Assembly (NCBI RefSeq): GCF_014839805.1
Contig: NC_051130.1
Coordinates: 3,844,001-3,908,000, forward strand
DNA length: 64,000 nucleotides
From: Manduca sexta
Taxonomy: Eukaryota; Arthropoda; Insecta; Lepidoptera; Sphingidae
Reading direction: 5' to 3'
How positions within the stretch are numbered: the stretch's first letter is position 1; the number at the start of each line of letters is the position of its first letter. The position numbers were made by a program, and so were the translations under genes. Below are positions 49,324 through 63,000 of this stretch, in pieces. The notes beneath the pieces are model-generated. The model was not told the origin of the DNA. It was given only the letters and a program-made list of their open reading frames with translations, and did not search any database.

Positions 49324-50415
49324 TCAATGATAGTTAAAAATTGTTTCAAATGCAACATGAATGTATTTTATCATATCCGATGCTAACAAACTACGTCCAA
49401 ATGTCTTAAATGCTTGAGCATTACATTCCCTTGTAAATTTAGCAGCCGCATATGTCGCCACACTTTGTGCCAGTTGTAAGTTATTGTCACACATTTTGCT
49501 TCTTATCGCCCAAGTGTATAATGTACCCAATGCACCAGACAAAATATCTCCTTGCCCTCCTGCGCGCCGTCCAGACCCACCTTCAGAAGAAGCCCAATTA
49601 TATAGAGTATTGGAAGAATAATATTGATCAATTGCGCCTTTTATTAAAACAGATACATGGTCTCCCCAAAAATTGCACCATTTTGTGTCATTTCTGCCAA
49701 CAGCTTCAATTATTTTCTTAGCTTCTCTTCCATTAGGCGTCAAGATTACCCCTGGGCTAGGGTATCCATTAAGAATCGATACATTTTTAGACACAGCATA
49801 TAGGCCATCAGCGTCAATTACCAAAGGCTTTTTAAGAAATTTGCAACTGTCTATAATCTCGTAAGTCAATTTCATGGATTCTTCTTCCCTTCCTAGCCCA
49901 GGGCCAATAATTATAGCATCCATCTTCGGCAATAGCGCACTTATTTTAGAAGCATGTTTTTTGCTAAGGAATGGGTACACTATAAGATCAGGGCTATAAG
50001 CTTTTATAATTGGAGCTGCATCTTCCGTTGTAATCACGTAAACAAGATCAGCGCCAATCTGGAATGAAATATTTTTCTAATTTTACTTGAATTCAAAAAA
50101 TTGTTTTAACAATACTTTTACACATATCACATTTTTTCCTTGGTATATACAAACCTTAAGCGCTGATATTGCTGAAAAATATGGTGCACCACAATATTCA
50201 ATAGAACCACCTATAATACCTATCCTTCCTGAATCACCTTTATTGGTACCTTCCAAAGATGGTACTATACTTTTGGTCAAAAACTTTACTGTTTCCATAA
50301 AATCATCGTGATTCGTATGGCATTCACCAAATGTAGATTCCTGAGTTTTTACAATATTATCATCCAATATAAATAAGACAATAAATACTAAACAATAAGG
50401 TAAATGGAATTTCAT
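49324..50415 (-). CDS. NAXD: ATP-dependent (S)-NAD(P)H-hydrate dehydratase
   Basis: NAXD repairs the damaged cofactors NADHX and NADPHX by dehydrating the S epimer at the cost of ATP, usually working with the epimerase NAXE. Two exons on the minus strand, 50415-50155 and 50058-49324, join in phase 0 and give 331 residues (human 347). Family marks: GRIGIIGGSIEYCGAPYFSA, IGPGLGR (138-144), VIDADGL, and the carbohydrate-kinase signature ending GGQGDILSG, where D258 is the expected catalytic base. The first 24 residues (MKFHLPYCLVFIVLFILDDN) are strongly hydrophobic, like a signal peptide. Animal NAXD forms are sent to several compartments by alternative starts, so this form may enter the ER or be one of several isoforms. 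Its ATG is 602 bp from the muskelin ATG on the other strand. Confidence 0.96.
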
Positions 50416-51017
50416 TGTAAATTTATGAACACAAAGTTAAAACCTTAATTAAGTTTAGCAAAACAAAACGTTTTCTCTTAAATGTAACACACAAATAAGT
50501 ATTCTATAACCTACTCATTGAGTATTACTCAAAGAGAATTAAAATATATTATTACTAGTGATATGTTTTCTTTCTACACGACACTACAAGATCGATATTT
50601 AAATTATTTCACGATTTTTAAATTTATAATATTATGTAGGCACTAATGAGCGTCTTCATGATGACATTCATCATTAATTAACTATTTACAACAATCATTA
50701 CCTATACTTCAGAATGAAGGTCAATGTGATGTTTATCTAAACGCTGAACTTTTTATAGTAATAATATTTTATTTTTATATTCACAAGCATCATCATAATA
50801 TTATCATAGCGTGTATTTGATTCCTTATAATATAAATGTACATATAGCTTTATAGCAAAAGTTTTTTCCAAAATTTTACCTTGTTCCTCCCTTGAAAAGG
50901 ACCTATTAATTTTAGTAGCAACTGGCAACCCTAGTCTGAACAGTCAAAGTCAATCAGCCGTGTTCCGAAATAATAACAAAATTCCATCGCAGTAATTTCT
51001 CAAAATATTTCATCAAA
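50416..51017. promoter_or_regulatory. Divergent promoter region between NAXD and muskelin
   Basis: 602 bp separate the two opposed start codons, so both promoters must lie here unless either gene has a distant non-coding exon. It is AT-rich, with no clear TATA or DRE motif placed at either start. Confidence 0.5.
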
Positions 51018-54000
51018 ATGGATGATAAATACGAAACTATTAAACTATCTTATACCATACATAAATACTCGAGTTATTCGGCCAGCTATGTACCAGAGTA
51101 TGTGGTTCTATTGTGTATAAATAATTAGATAATTTGCCCGGTCTGTGTAAAATTTTGTATTTTGTACAAAGAAAAATGTGTGGAAATGTTGTGATGCGCG
51201 TGAATTTGTGATAAAATGCGCGTTGGTTTTTGTAGTGACGTGATCGGTATATATTTTCAGGAATATAATGGTGAATAAACCTTCAGACCAGCTTTCAAGA
51301 TGGTTCACAGACAGCTCCACTTCGTCGCAGTTCATCGTGTTGAGACTCAAAGGCCCCTCTATCGTGGAAACGATAAAATTTGGCAAATACACAAAGCCAC
51401 ATGTCAGTGATCTGAAAAAATTTCAAATTCTTGGCGGCACAGATGAAAACAACTTGTCTCTATTGTTATCTTCGTGAGTATATTATTTTTATCCCTAACA
51501 TATACTGTCTGAACGGCATGGAGTTGGAGTATTTATTAATATCAAATACCAAAGAAACCTTCATGCATCCTATTTATCAAGAATTGAAAATTTTTGTGTT
51601 ATATTTATTATAATTTAATCTACTCAAATAGTAATTGGAGCATTAATTATAATTGGAACATTAATTTAAAATTTTATTAAGCTCACACTATTTTGTTATT
51701 GCTATTCATTACGAAACCACAACATACTTATTTAGAGGAAATATTTTAGCCTGTACATACACACACAAGTACTATTTATATCTTGGATTTGCAGAAGTCA
51801 TTCAGCCTTAGTTATAGATATATACTATTGTTTTAATTTCAACCACAGCAATGAAACAGTTTTATATTCATTATATTTGAATTTTAAATAATTTTAGAAA
51901 ATTACTTTGGAATTATATCTGAGGATATTATTAATACTTTTATACCATTAAGTTTTACCTGTATTCTCATATTGATGTTAACAAAATACATTTTTGTTTT
52001 ATTTAAATACTATTTTAAAATACGGTATAGTAATTTAAACATCATAAAAGCTTTAATTAAAAAAATATTATATATAACTATAAAATATAATATTAATAAT
52101 GTATCCTCATATCTATTGCAAAATTAACAACAAAGATAGACTCTTTGTACAGTCCTATTACTAACTAAGTACAATAACATCTGTAATTCAAAGGAAACAT
52201 ACTTATGATTCACTTAAGTATGTATATATAAGGAATAAACAAGGTCTATAGTAATAAATAATAAAAGAACAAAACAAAATAAAACTAATTCTTTATTAAC
52301 ATTTGTTTTTAATAAACAAGTCATTAAAAAGCAATTAGTTAATGAGCTTTCTAACCTTATAGGGGTCTGAACAAGGACAGTGCTCCAGAAACTTTCAGAC
52401 TTCGACACAAAACACAGGAGGGACTGTTTTTGCCAGTAACTTACATCAAAATAGTGCCACTGCAGTCGTGGGGCCCAGCGTACAACTACACCATCTGGTA
52501 CGTGGAATTGCACGGGAAGAACCACAGGGAACTCATCGCAAAGACTATGGAGACTATTAACTTGGTGAGTTTGAAATAGATTGCAGTAAATTATTTGTAG
52601 TCACTCCATCTAATATTTGCAGTTAATTTATGCAAGCAAAATATTTTTTTGGTATGTTTGTTAATGAAATAGTGCAATCCATATACTATTATATAAAGCT
52701 GAAGAGTTTGTTTGTTTGTTTGAACGCGCTAATCTCAGGAACGACCAGTCCAAATTGAAAAATTCTTTTTGCGTTGGATAGCCCTTTGTTCGTGGAGTGC
52801 TATAGGCTATATATCATCACGCTATACCCAATAGGAGCGGGGCAGTAATGGCTATCTCAGGAACTACCGGTCCAAACTGAAAAATTCTTTTTGTGTTGGA
52901 TAGCCCTTTGTTCGTGGAGTGCTATAGGCTATATATCATCACGCTATGACCAATAGGAGCAGAGCAGTAATGACTAATCTCAGGAACTACCGGTTCGAAC
53001 TGAAAAATTCTTTTGTGTTGGATAGCTCTTTATTAGTGTAGTGCTATAGGCTATATATCATCACGCTATGACCAATAGGAGCGGAGCAGTAATGGCTAAT
53101 CTCAGGAACTACCGGTTCAAACTGAAAAAATATTTTTGTGTTGGATAGTCTTTTGTTCGTGGAGTACTATGGGGTATATATCATCACGCTATGACCAATA
53201 GGGGCGGAGCAGTAATGGCTAATCTCAGGAACTATCAGATCGAACTGAAAAAAATATTTTTGTGTTGGATAGCACTTTGTTCCTGGAGTGCTATAGGCTA
53301 TATATCATCACGCTATGACTAATAGGAGCAGAGCAGTAATGGCTATTCTCAGGAACTACCGTGTTTGAACTGAAAAAATCTGTGTTGGATAGCCCTTTGT
53401 TCCTGGAGTGCTATAGGCTATATATCATCACGCTATGACCAATCGGAGCGGAGCAGTAATGAAACATGTTGCAAAAACGGGGAAAAATTATTAGTTTTGA
53501 GAGCTTCCGTTGCGTGCGCTGCGTAAACGGTTAAAGTTATGCAACAATGATGTATGACGGGATTATTCCTCTTAAAAAGTTCTAAAAAATATATTATAAA
53601 ACAAAGTCCCCCGCTGCATCTGTCTGCCTGAACGTGTTAAACTCAAAAACTACCCAACATATTAAGATGAAATTTGGTATGGAGACAGTTTGAGAGGCTC
53701 CCGGGAAACTACTACTTTTATAACGAAAACTTTAGCCTGAAAAACTTTATAACGCGGGCGGAGCCGCGGGCAAAAGCTAGTAATTATATAATTTTTGTAT
53801 AAGCCGTTAGTCATTGATGACATACACAGTAACATTGGCATTTATTTTGTAGAAGTATAAGTGATTGCAATTTGTTTTTACAATTATAATAAATGTGTTA
53901 TAATACTGCAAATAGTATTTATTATTTATTTAATACTTGCTCTATTGTTAACTGCTATTGCCACTGCTGTTGGCTGAATAAAGATAGATATACTATTATT

Positions 54001-57000
54001 TAAAATAAACTATTTAACTTCATTATACCCACCATTATTAGTTTATTTTAAAGTTAACTTAACCTTGGAATTTTTAATATTATTTAATATTAAAGAAACA
54101 CCTTTTGTCTATCAAAAACTACATTATAAACAATGAAATCTACAATTATATAAAGCAAAAAATAGATAGCACATTGATAAAAGTATAAATATTAACATGC
54201 AACACCAAATGATAGATAATTATAGCTTGAATAGAATAACAAAAAACCTTAACAAATTAAATGTGTAAATCATTTTGTGTGTTGATAACATTAACTTTAA
54301 AATAAAAAAGCGAATATGACGCCCCTAGAGCAAGAATTAATTTTCTTGATTAAGCTAGGCTATATTACATAGTATCGAAATGTGTGCGGTCGGCTCGTTT
54401 ATGCACCATATTTTTTTTATTGTTGAATGTGCGATAAAGAAAGACATCACTGTCTTGTTTCTATAGCGCAAAGAAGAAGAAGCAGTGCGCATACTGCTAA
54501 AACATCTTCGACGGCGACGGTACAGAGATGCATTTGAAGCGCTCTCGCGGGAGAGCGGCGTGCAGCTGGAGGGCGCCACGCAGGGCAAGCTCTGGAACGC
54601 GCTCGTCGAGAATGGAGACTTCAAACTTGCCGAGCAAATATTCGAACAGGCTGTTAATGGTAAGACTATTATAACGAGATATCAATTAGAAAGAAAAATT
54701 GCAATTGAGTTCGACCGTCTCAAACAATCATGGCAAGCTGTCTTGTGCAAATATTGAAGCTTACAGAACTTGCGGCGTGTCGCATGTGTAGAAATATTGC
54801 CACTAGTGTGACCACATCTGAAAGGTCATACGCAATATATTGCTAGGATAACTTGCTAGTCTAAACTTAGCTGTAGGTTGGTATGGTCGAGTATATGGTA
54901 GGGAATATCGATAGTTCCAACTTCCAATTTCGATTACCATTGCGTAATTCGCCGGGTGCCAGAATTAAACCGGCCATCTTTACTTGAATACCAGGAGATA
55001 TCAGAACGATTTTCAACGGTTTTTTTACCATGTTTACAATATTCGCTATAAAATCGGGGACAAAATATATACGGCACTAGTGTTGGATTAATTAGCATTA
55101 GCATTAATTGTTAGCATGTTAAATCACATTTAGCATTTAACAAATTAAATACAGTTGCTAAATTTCGTGAAGTGCTATTTAATTCGTGCGTTAGCGCGCT
55201 TCGCCATAGCAGCACAAGCGTGCGCGCTCTTTTTAGCGCCCACAGTAATAATTATTATTAATTCCGAGTACAGTGTTTAGCACGTTAATTAAATTAATTT
55301 GAAATAGCATTAATTGCCATCACTATACGGCACACTCCCATCAGCATACATACTTTATTATTAATATAGATCTGTAAGATAAGAGAAGGCGGAAAATAGG
55401 GTATTTTTTTTTCTTAGCATCCCAAGATCACTTATAATGTAATTGTGGCTTTAATTCTTTAATATGGGGGACTTCCCCTTTCACGAGTAAGTTTGTAACA
55501 ATGTTTAGATGTTTGTTAGATATAAACGCAGGAGCAGCTGAACGGTTTTTGGAGAAACTTGGCATATGGGTAGTCCATGGCCTAGATTAACACAGAGACT
55601 ACTTTTTATGAGTCATTTTCAACCCATGGGAAATAATAGATTATTTAATTTGTTCTTTTAAACAGGTGGCAGTACGAATCACTATATAGTGTTTTAGCGT
55701 ATTTTTTGTGGGAAAGGGTTTTCACACAACCGAAGCTGTGAGCAACAACTAGTTAAAAATAAATATAATAGATACAGTAAGCACTAAAAATAGCCTTATC
55801 AGGACAGGATTAATACTGTTGTTTTTCATTATCATTAGTATAGAACTTGGAAATAATGTGGGGTGCAGGGTGCGAGGCTCTTGTTCAAGAGTATATCGAT
55901 ATGATGAATAATACTTAAGTAAATTGTACTGCGCGTGATAGAGTAGACTCATTTAGGTCAGATGATAATATAATGCATATGGAAATTTTGATTGTTTGTT
56001 TCATTAGCTCAAAAGATTTAAAAATGTAGTAAAGCATATATGTAATGTAAGTATATGTAGTTGACAATGGGCAACATTGTACTTCGTGTTGAACATCATT
56101 GCTCGTCAAATATAATGACTACGGAACTATCGTATACGTAATTAGTCTTTGATAAACAATAATACAAGTTAAGCCATTTAGTAATATAAAGGGGAAACAT
56201 TGAATTTTGAGTTCTCACGTCTGGTTAAAAATTAAAATTATCTATTGTTATTGAGACGTGTCGTGTGACTATTCTCAATTATTCCACAAAACGCGGAGAT
56301 AAAAATGTTATCGCGATTAAAACACTGAAGTTATAGTAAACAAAATAGGGTTTACCAATATGTTAAAACAGTGATTAACCTAATTAGTGTTCTGTTCTTT
56401 TGTTCCTTCAATTATTTTTAAAGTAGTAAAAAGGTTGTATTGAACACTGATTAATAGATTTTTGTTTTAGAAAATAATAGTAATTAATTAGTATGCACCA
56501 ATATAGAAAATTTTTTTAAGCTGCAGTTTTAAATAAGAAATCGTGTTTGAATATAGGTACTTAAGTATATATTTAAATAACAAAACTAGATATATTTGAA
56601 TTAATTTACAGACTTATTTTTATATTATTTAACGCTCCGCTTGCCTTCGCTCGTGCAGCAAAGCATATATGCAAAAAAAAATCTATCGTACAAAACATTA
56701 ATTATACGTATAAAAATTCCACTTGAAACACTCTGCCTCCGACTAAAACATCTTGAAACACTCCCAATTCGTACTCTCGTTGGTGAAAACCGTATGAAAA
56801 TGTTAGGTATTTTTGGGGTTTGTTGAGTTCAGACAGACAGGCTGAGGAGACTTTGTTTTATATTTCTAAGGATATTAAAGAATGCACAGATTTTAGATAA
56901 ACAAAATAACCACTGACCTTGGTAAGTCACGTGCATTCTGAGGAATTTTGAGATGGATTGTGTTAGCTTTTAGAGATAGGTAATGGGGATTAGAAAAAGG

Positions 57001-60000
57001 AAAGGCATTTCTTTTATATATCCATAGCAATGTGACCACACTGCAACTGATTGTAAGCGGTATGGGGGATGTGGCCTGAAGTGGAGAATAAGTATTCCTC
57101 TCTACTATTTTTACATGAATCATAAATGATTATTTTTGTTATGGATTAAAGATAGACTCATGTTTTCTCAGTGCTTGATCTTGACATAAGCTAAATTCAG
57201 ACGAGTACTGGCGGCAATATATTGTGTACGAACTTGCATTAGCGTTTACAGTGGCAGCAACAATTCTATATACATGCGACTCGCCGCGAGTCCTGCAAGC
57301 TTGAAAATGTGCAGAAGTCAGCTTGCAGTTATTGTTTACAGGACGAAAATCGCTTGCCGAAGATAAATTCTGCAAGTTTTCTTACTAATGTGTAGTGGCA
57401 GAGGCGAAGGGAGACATTCTCTAGAATTACTGACCGTGTGGTACGCAACAGCAATTGCCACGAATTATTTCTGTGGTACTATCTCGGTTTACATAGTTCG
57501 AATCATTTTTTAAACTTAGTTTTATAACTTTTAAAACGTAGGTAGTAAAGCGGTTATACGTGTTACATAATAATGTCCATATTATCATTCTGATATAGGC
57601 AACTAGTTCAAGGTTACGAGTAGGCATTGCGGAAATAAAGTTTAAGTCGTCGGCGCTATATAATAATCAATTTATAGCCTTTTGGTTTTAAGGTCATTAC
57701 GTCATATGCCAAAAATATATTGTGATTACACTCAGAGATCAAGATGATGCCATACAGTAATACTGTCTGTTTTTAGGAAGAGAGCAGAAACAAAGTAACA
57801 TCCCATTTAATTCTTCTGTATTCCACATGGACAATATTTTGGTGGCTATTTCAGGATTTTTAATTCAATAGGTTTTATTGATACGGTATTTGAAATTATA
57901 TAAATAAATTATTTATGCTAATATAACGCGGAAGTTTTTGAACACGTTTATATTTGTAACTATTGGTCAGAGTTATAATACGGCCGCTCAGTCACGGCCG
58001 TCTTGAAGTTTGTCACGAGTCGCACAAAATTGTGGTTATTGAAGTCTAGCGAGTGGCGACAGAGATAGAGAGTGACTGCTGCTTCTGTGACTAACTTCAA
58101 ACCGGTCAAGACATAGCAGCCATATTGTATATTTGCACTGATTGCTTATAAATAAAAAATGAATAGTGGCCCAATAAGTGTGCCGCGTTCCGGGATCAGA
58201 CTGTGTATATCCGGTTCCAACAAGCCGGCATAATTGTGTCAACTGCCGTGGGCTAACATCCCCTCAGTCGACATTCTATTGTACCCCACTCCACTTACGA
58301 TTCAGTAAGGTCACTACATGCTGTGCGGTCACTTTATCATCTATACTATTATATAAAGCTGAAGAGTTTGTTTGTTTGTTTGTTTGTTTGAACGCGCTAA
58401 TCTCAGGAACTACCAGTCCAAAATGAAAAATTCTTTTTGCGTTGGATAGCCTTTTGTCCGTGGAGTGCTATAGGCTATATATCATCACGCTATACCCAAT
58501 AGGAGCGGAGCAGTAATGGCTAATCTCAGGAACTACCGGTCCAAACTGAAAAATTATTTTTGCGTTGGATAGCCCTTTGTTCGTGAATTGCTATGGGCTA
58601 TATATCATCACGCTATACCCAATAGGAGCGGAGCAGTAATGGCTAATCTCAGGAACTACCGGTCCAAACTGAAAAAATCTTTTTGCGTTGGATAGCCCTT
58701 TGTTCGTGAAGTGCTATAGGCTATATATCATCACGCTATACCCAATAGGAGCGGAGCAGTAATGGCTAATCTCAGGAACTACCGATTCGAACTGAAAAAT
58801 TATTTTTGTGTTGAATAGCCCTTTGTTTGTGGAGTGCTCTAAGTTATATATCATCACGCTATGACCAATAGGAGCGGAGCAGTAATGAAACATGTTGCAA
58901 ATACGGGGACAATTTATTAGTTTTGAGAGCTTCCGTTGTGTGCGCTGCGTAAACGGTTAAAGTTATGCAACAATGATGTATGACGGGATTGTTCCTCTTA
59001 AAAAAGTTCTAAAAAAATATATTATAAAACAAAGTCCCCCGCTGCATCCGTCTGCCTGAACGTCTTAAACTCAAAAACTACCCAACGTATTAAGATGAAC
59101 TTTGGTATGGAGACAGTTTGAAACCCTGGAAAGAACATAGGCTGCCGGGAAACTACTACTTTTATAATGGAAAACTTTAGCCTGAAAAACTTTATAACGC
59201 GGGCGGAGCCGCGAGCAAAAGCTAGTGCCCTTATAAAAAAAATACTGTGTATGTTATATATGCAAGTCAGTTACGGCACAAAATTAATGTCTTCAGTCGT
59301 TGACAGATTAATCGTAGTGATCTTGATTCGTAAAAGTGACTCAATTCCCTTTTAGTATTAATTTTATATTATCATATCAACATGTATGTATTTGTATGTG
59401 TATAGTAATGATTGTATTTTGTCCAGATGGTGAGCTGGAATGGTACATGTCATGGCAGCCGTACCGTCCGGAGTGGCGGCAGATGTCGCCGTGCTCGGCC
59501 AACGTGGAGGAGCGGCTGTGCGGCGGCGACATCGTGCCGCAGCGCATGCGCGCGCCCCCGCTCGACCTGCTCTGCGCAGACCGGGAGCAAAACGTGAGCC
59601 ATACACTGCACACACATACACCTGCGCGCACGCATATAGACTGATACGGGTTCGAACAGGAGACCTGAACACGGTAGTCGTGACGCCTGTGCAGTACAAC
59701 TATGCCAATTGCCATAGACGGAGTGATCAAACACTGTATATAAAAATATAAAACAATGTCATTTCATAAAATGTCTTGGACTTGGTGTGATATTGAGCTT
59801 TTTCCTTAGTTTCGTGTATTTTGTCATAATAGACAGACATAAATTAAATTTATGTAAATATCCTTATGATTTTGTAGGATGGCAACGCAGCGGAAATGGT
59901 GGACCTGTGCGACATCACGTGCACCGCCAACTCATGCTGCAACAAGCCCGGCCCTCGCGGCGGACACCAGCTCGTCGTAGACTCCAGCACCGGTGTGATA

Positions 60001-63000
60001 CCTCTATAACATTATATAGCACTGTGTGTGCCAACGACAACGGCGAAAACAAACTGTTTTAATAAAATAAAATTAAGAATTTAGAGTCTGCAATGTTGGG
60101 GAAAATCTGGGTAAAATAGAACATAATATGGCAATTGACATCTAATATTGTAAGCTCTGAGTAGCACGATAATTTGATGCGAATGCAGAACGAATAACGA
60201 TTAACAAATAGTAAATAAAAAAATAATAATTAAAACACGAATATTGATTTAAAAAATTGAAGTACGAAAACTAGAATGTACATAAAATTAACTATACTAC
60301 ATATTAAAAATAAAGAATCAATTATGTTGTTTGACACTTTGGGCTTCAGGCGTGAAGCAGCAGTGAAGCGACTTCGCCGAACCCCTATAATAAAATGAAT
60401 GAACATTGTTTTGTAGGCATACTGTACCTGTTCGGCGGGTGGAACGGCACGGAGGACCTGGACGATCTGTGGTCGTACTGCACCACCACGGAGCGCTGGA
60501 AGCTGCTCTGCCGCCACAGCAGTCTCGTCAACGGGCCCACGCCGCGCTCCTGCCACAAGATGGTGTTCGACCCGGTCCACCGCCGCCTCTACACGCTGGG
60601 CAGGTACCTCGACAACGCGCAGCGGATACCCGGCAAGATGAATGTGAGTGTGAGTGATATCTGGGGATACTATGGATGTCTGTGGTAGATATGGTACAAT
60701 ATTGTTTGCATTTGTGTAACTTTGGTTTAACGCATTTTTTTTGGTTTCTATTTTGATTTAATTGTGAATTATTTTTTATTTATTTTGTACAATTAAAAGT
60801 AATAGATTTGTGATTATTATATTTAATGTAGGTTTTTAAAAAGCTATTAGAGATTCCTTGGTTTCAATGGTTATAATGATTACAAATACATTAATTTATT
60901 CCGTGCACAGCACTTGTGAAATTTTTTTTTCTGCTTTATATTTGTTGTGTAGGTGTTAAGTGTAAGTAGTACTTTTTAAACCCTACATTTAATTTATCAG
61001 ACTAAAGGCGGACTTTTCAATCATCAGTATTGTATTAACGCCTCTAAACCAACCATATATGCTGTACACTTGACGCATTTGGGCAATGTAGTCGACTATG
61101 AACATAAAGGACACAAAGTCGCCTTTTGGACATTGCATTGTCCAAACAGCGCGAATATGTCGACGGGTACGCCAAGTGTAGTGCCAACATATGTGTGTGT
61201 GCAGTGCGAGCTGCACGCGTACTCGGTGGACAGCGGCGAGTGGAGCGTGGTGTGCGGCGACACGGCGGGCGCGGGCGGCCCGCGGCTCGTGTTCGACCAC
61301 CAGATGTGCATCGACCCCGACACGCGCACGCTCTACGTGTTCGGCGGACGCGTCATGCCGGCCAACTCGTGAGTCGCACGATCACTTTATATCTACTCGG
61401 TATAATAAATTCTAGACTACATATTTGTGGCTAGATGTCTGGAGGAGGATGTCTTGTGTTTTGATTTTGTCCGGCTCGAAGGACCATAAAGTTTTTGAAC
61501 TCTTTCCACACCTTTGACTTATAAACACAATACGTTTATAATAGTTATTAGTGATTTATCTTGGTTAGTTTAATAATATTTTCCGTCAGAGAAAGCGAGG
61601 AAAAACGTGTTGTGGCAGCGTTCTTACGTTTTAAACCCATTTCATATAATTCTTTGCCCTGATCGAAATGAATTCACAATGAACATAATCACGTGTGTTA
61701 GTGACGAGGTGGCGACCGTGCAGTACTCGGGGCTGTACGCGTACTACATCGCGACGCACACGTGGCAGCAGCTGCTCCCCGACAAACACTCGCTGCCGGC
61801 GCCGCAGCCGCGCGTCTCTCACTCCATGCTCTTCCACCCGGTGAGTGAACCCGGGAGCTAGCTGTAGTATCAGCTAAGTAAAGGAACAGACGTCACTGAA
61901 GCGTCTTTAGTCGAAGCTAACTATAGTGGCAGCTAAGTAAAGAAACAGACGTCACTGAAGCGTCCTTAGATATGTACTTTGCAAAAACTCGATTCCTACC
62001 GGCTTCCCTTTTGCAATTTATTTATAATCTAATTATAATAAGAACGATTTGTAGGCCGTATTTATGCATATTATTAGTACCTACAACCTGTGTCGGATTC
62101 CTTTACGGAAAATATCACCCTTCACAACTGCTTTGGATACATGTTTTTTTATCGAATCGAAAATAAACAATCATTCAAAGGACAACTAGCTCGTTACTGT
62201 AAAAAACATCAAACCCATGAGAATATCAAAGTATTAATAAAGTGGGATATTGATGGTAATTGATCTCCGCCATTATAAACACTTGCAAACTTTCCACTAT
62301 AGAACAATAATTGACCAAATTTGAACCTTAAGCAATACAATAATGCCATTCTAGGTGCAGCGTCGGCTGTACATATTCGCGGGGCAGCGCAACCGCGAGC
62401 ACCTGCTGGACCTGTGGTGGTGGGACGTGAACACGGGCGAGACGCAGCCGCTGTGCCAGGCGTCCGCCGCCGCGCCGCCGCCCGCCGACGGGTTCACGCA
62501 ACGCGCCACGCTCGACCCCGACACTGATGAAATGTTCGTGCTCTCGGTCAGTTGCTTTTGTGATATCAGGGGAAAGTGTAAACGCTTTAAAAATAAACTT
62601 AAGTTATGTATTATGAAGCGGCGATAGCCTCGTCGGTTGTGGAACAGACTGCCGAGACGAATGTCTGCAAGTTCAAATCCCATAACCCCACACCTCTGAT
62701 TTAAAAAAAAATTGTGAGACCCCTCTCAGTAGTAGAGAAGGCCGGTGCCCAACAGTGAGACAGTATATAATACAGGACAGATATTATTAAGTATGATTGC
62801 GACTAGTAACAAAGACTAACTAATATTCCTACTTTAAGTTATAAATTTATGTATCTCATTATAAGTATTATAATTCTTATGAGAATGAAGCTCTTTAAAC
62901 TTATATCAAGCAGTCGAGGGTAGATTCCAAAATTTTAATTTCGTGACTCGGCGGTTGCATACGTGTGCTTTGTACGATTTCCGTGCTGTGGCAAAGTGAA

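Larger units (their letters stand above)
54660..59426 (+). other. MKLN1: Muskelin intron 4, 4.8 kb
   Basis: No further exon or nested gene found. It contains a region near 55070-55330 with repeated TTAGCAT words, RTE-like LINE fragments (about 55440-55750 and 56580-56885), family A repeats (57020-57110 and 58160-58320) and Helitron copy 4 (58340-59225). Confidence 0.6.
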
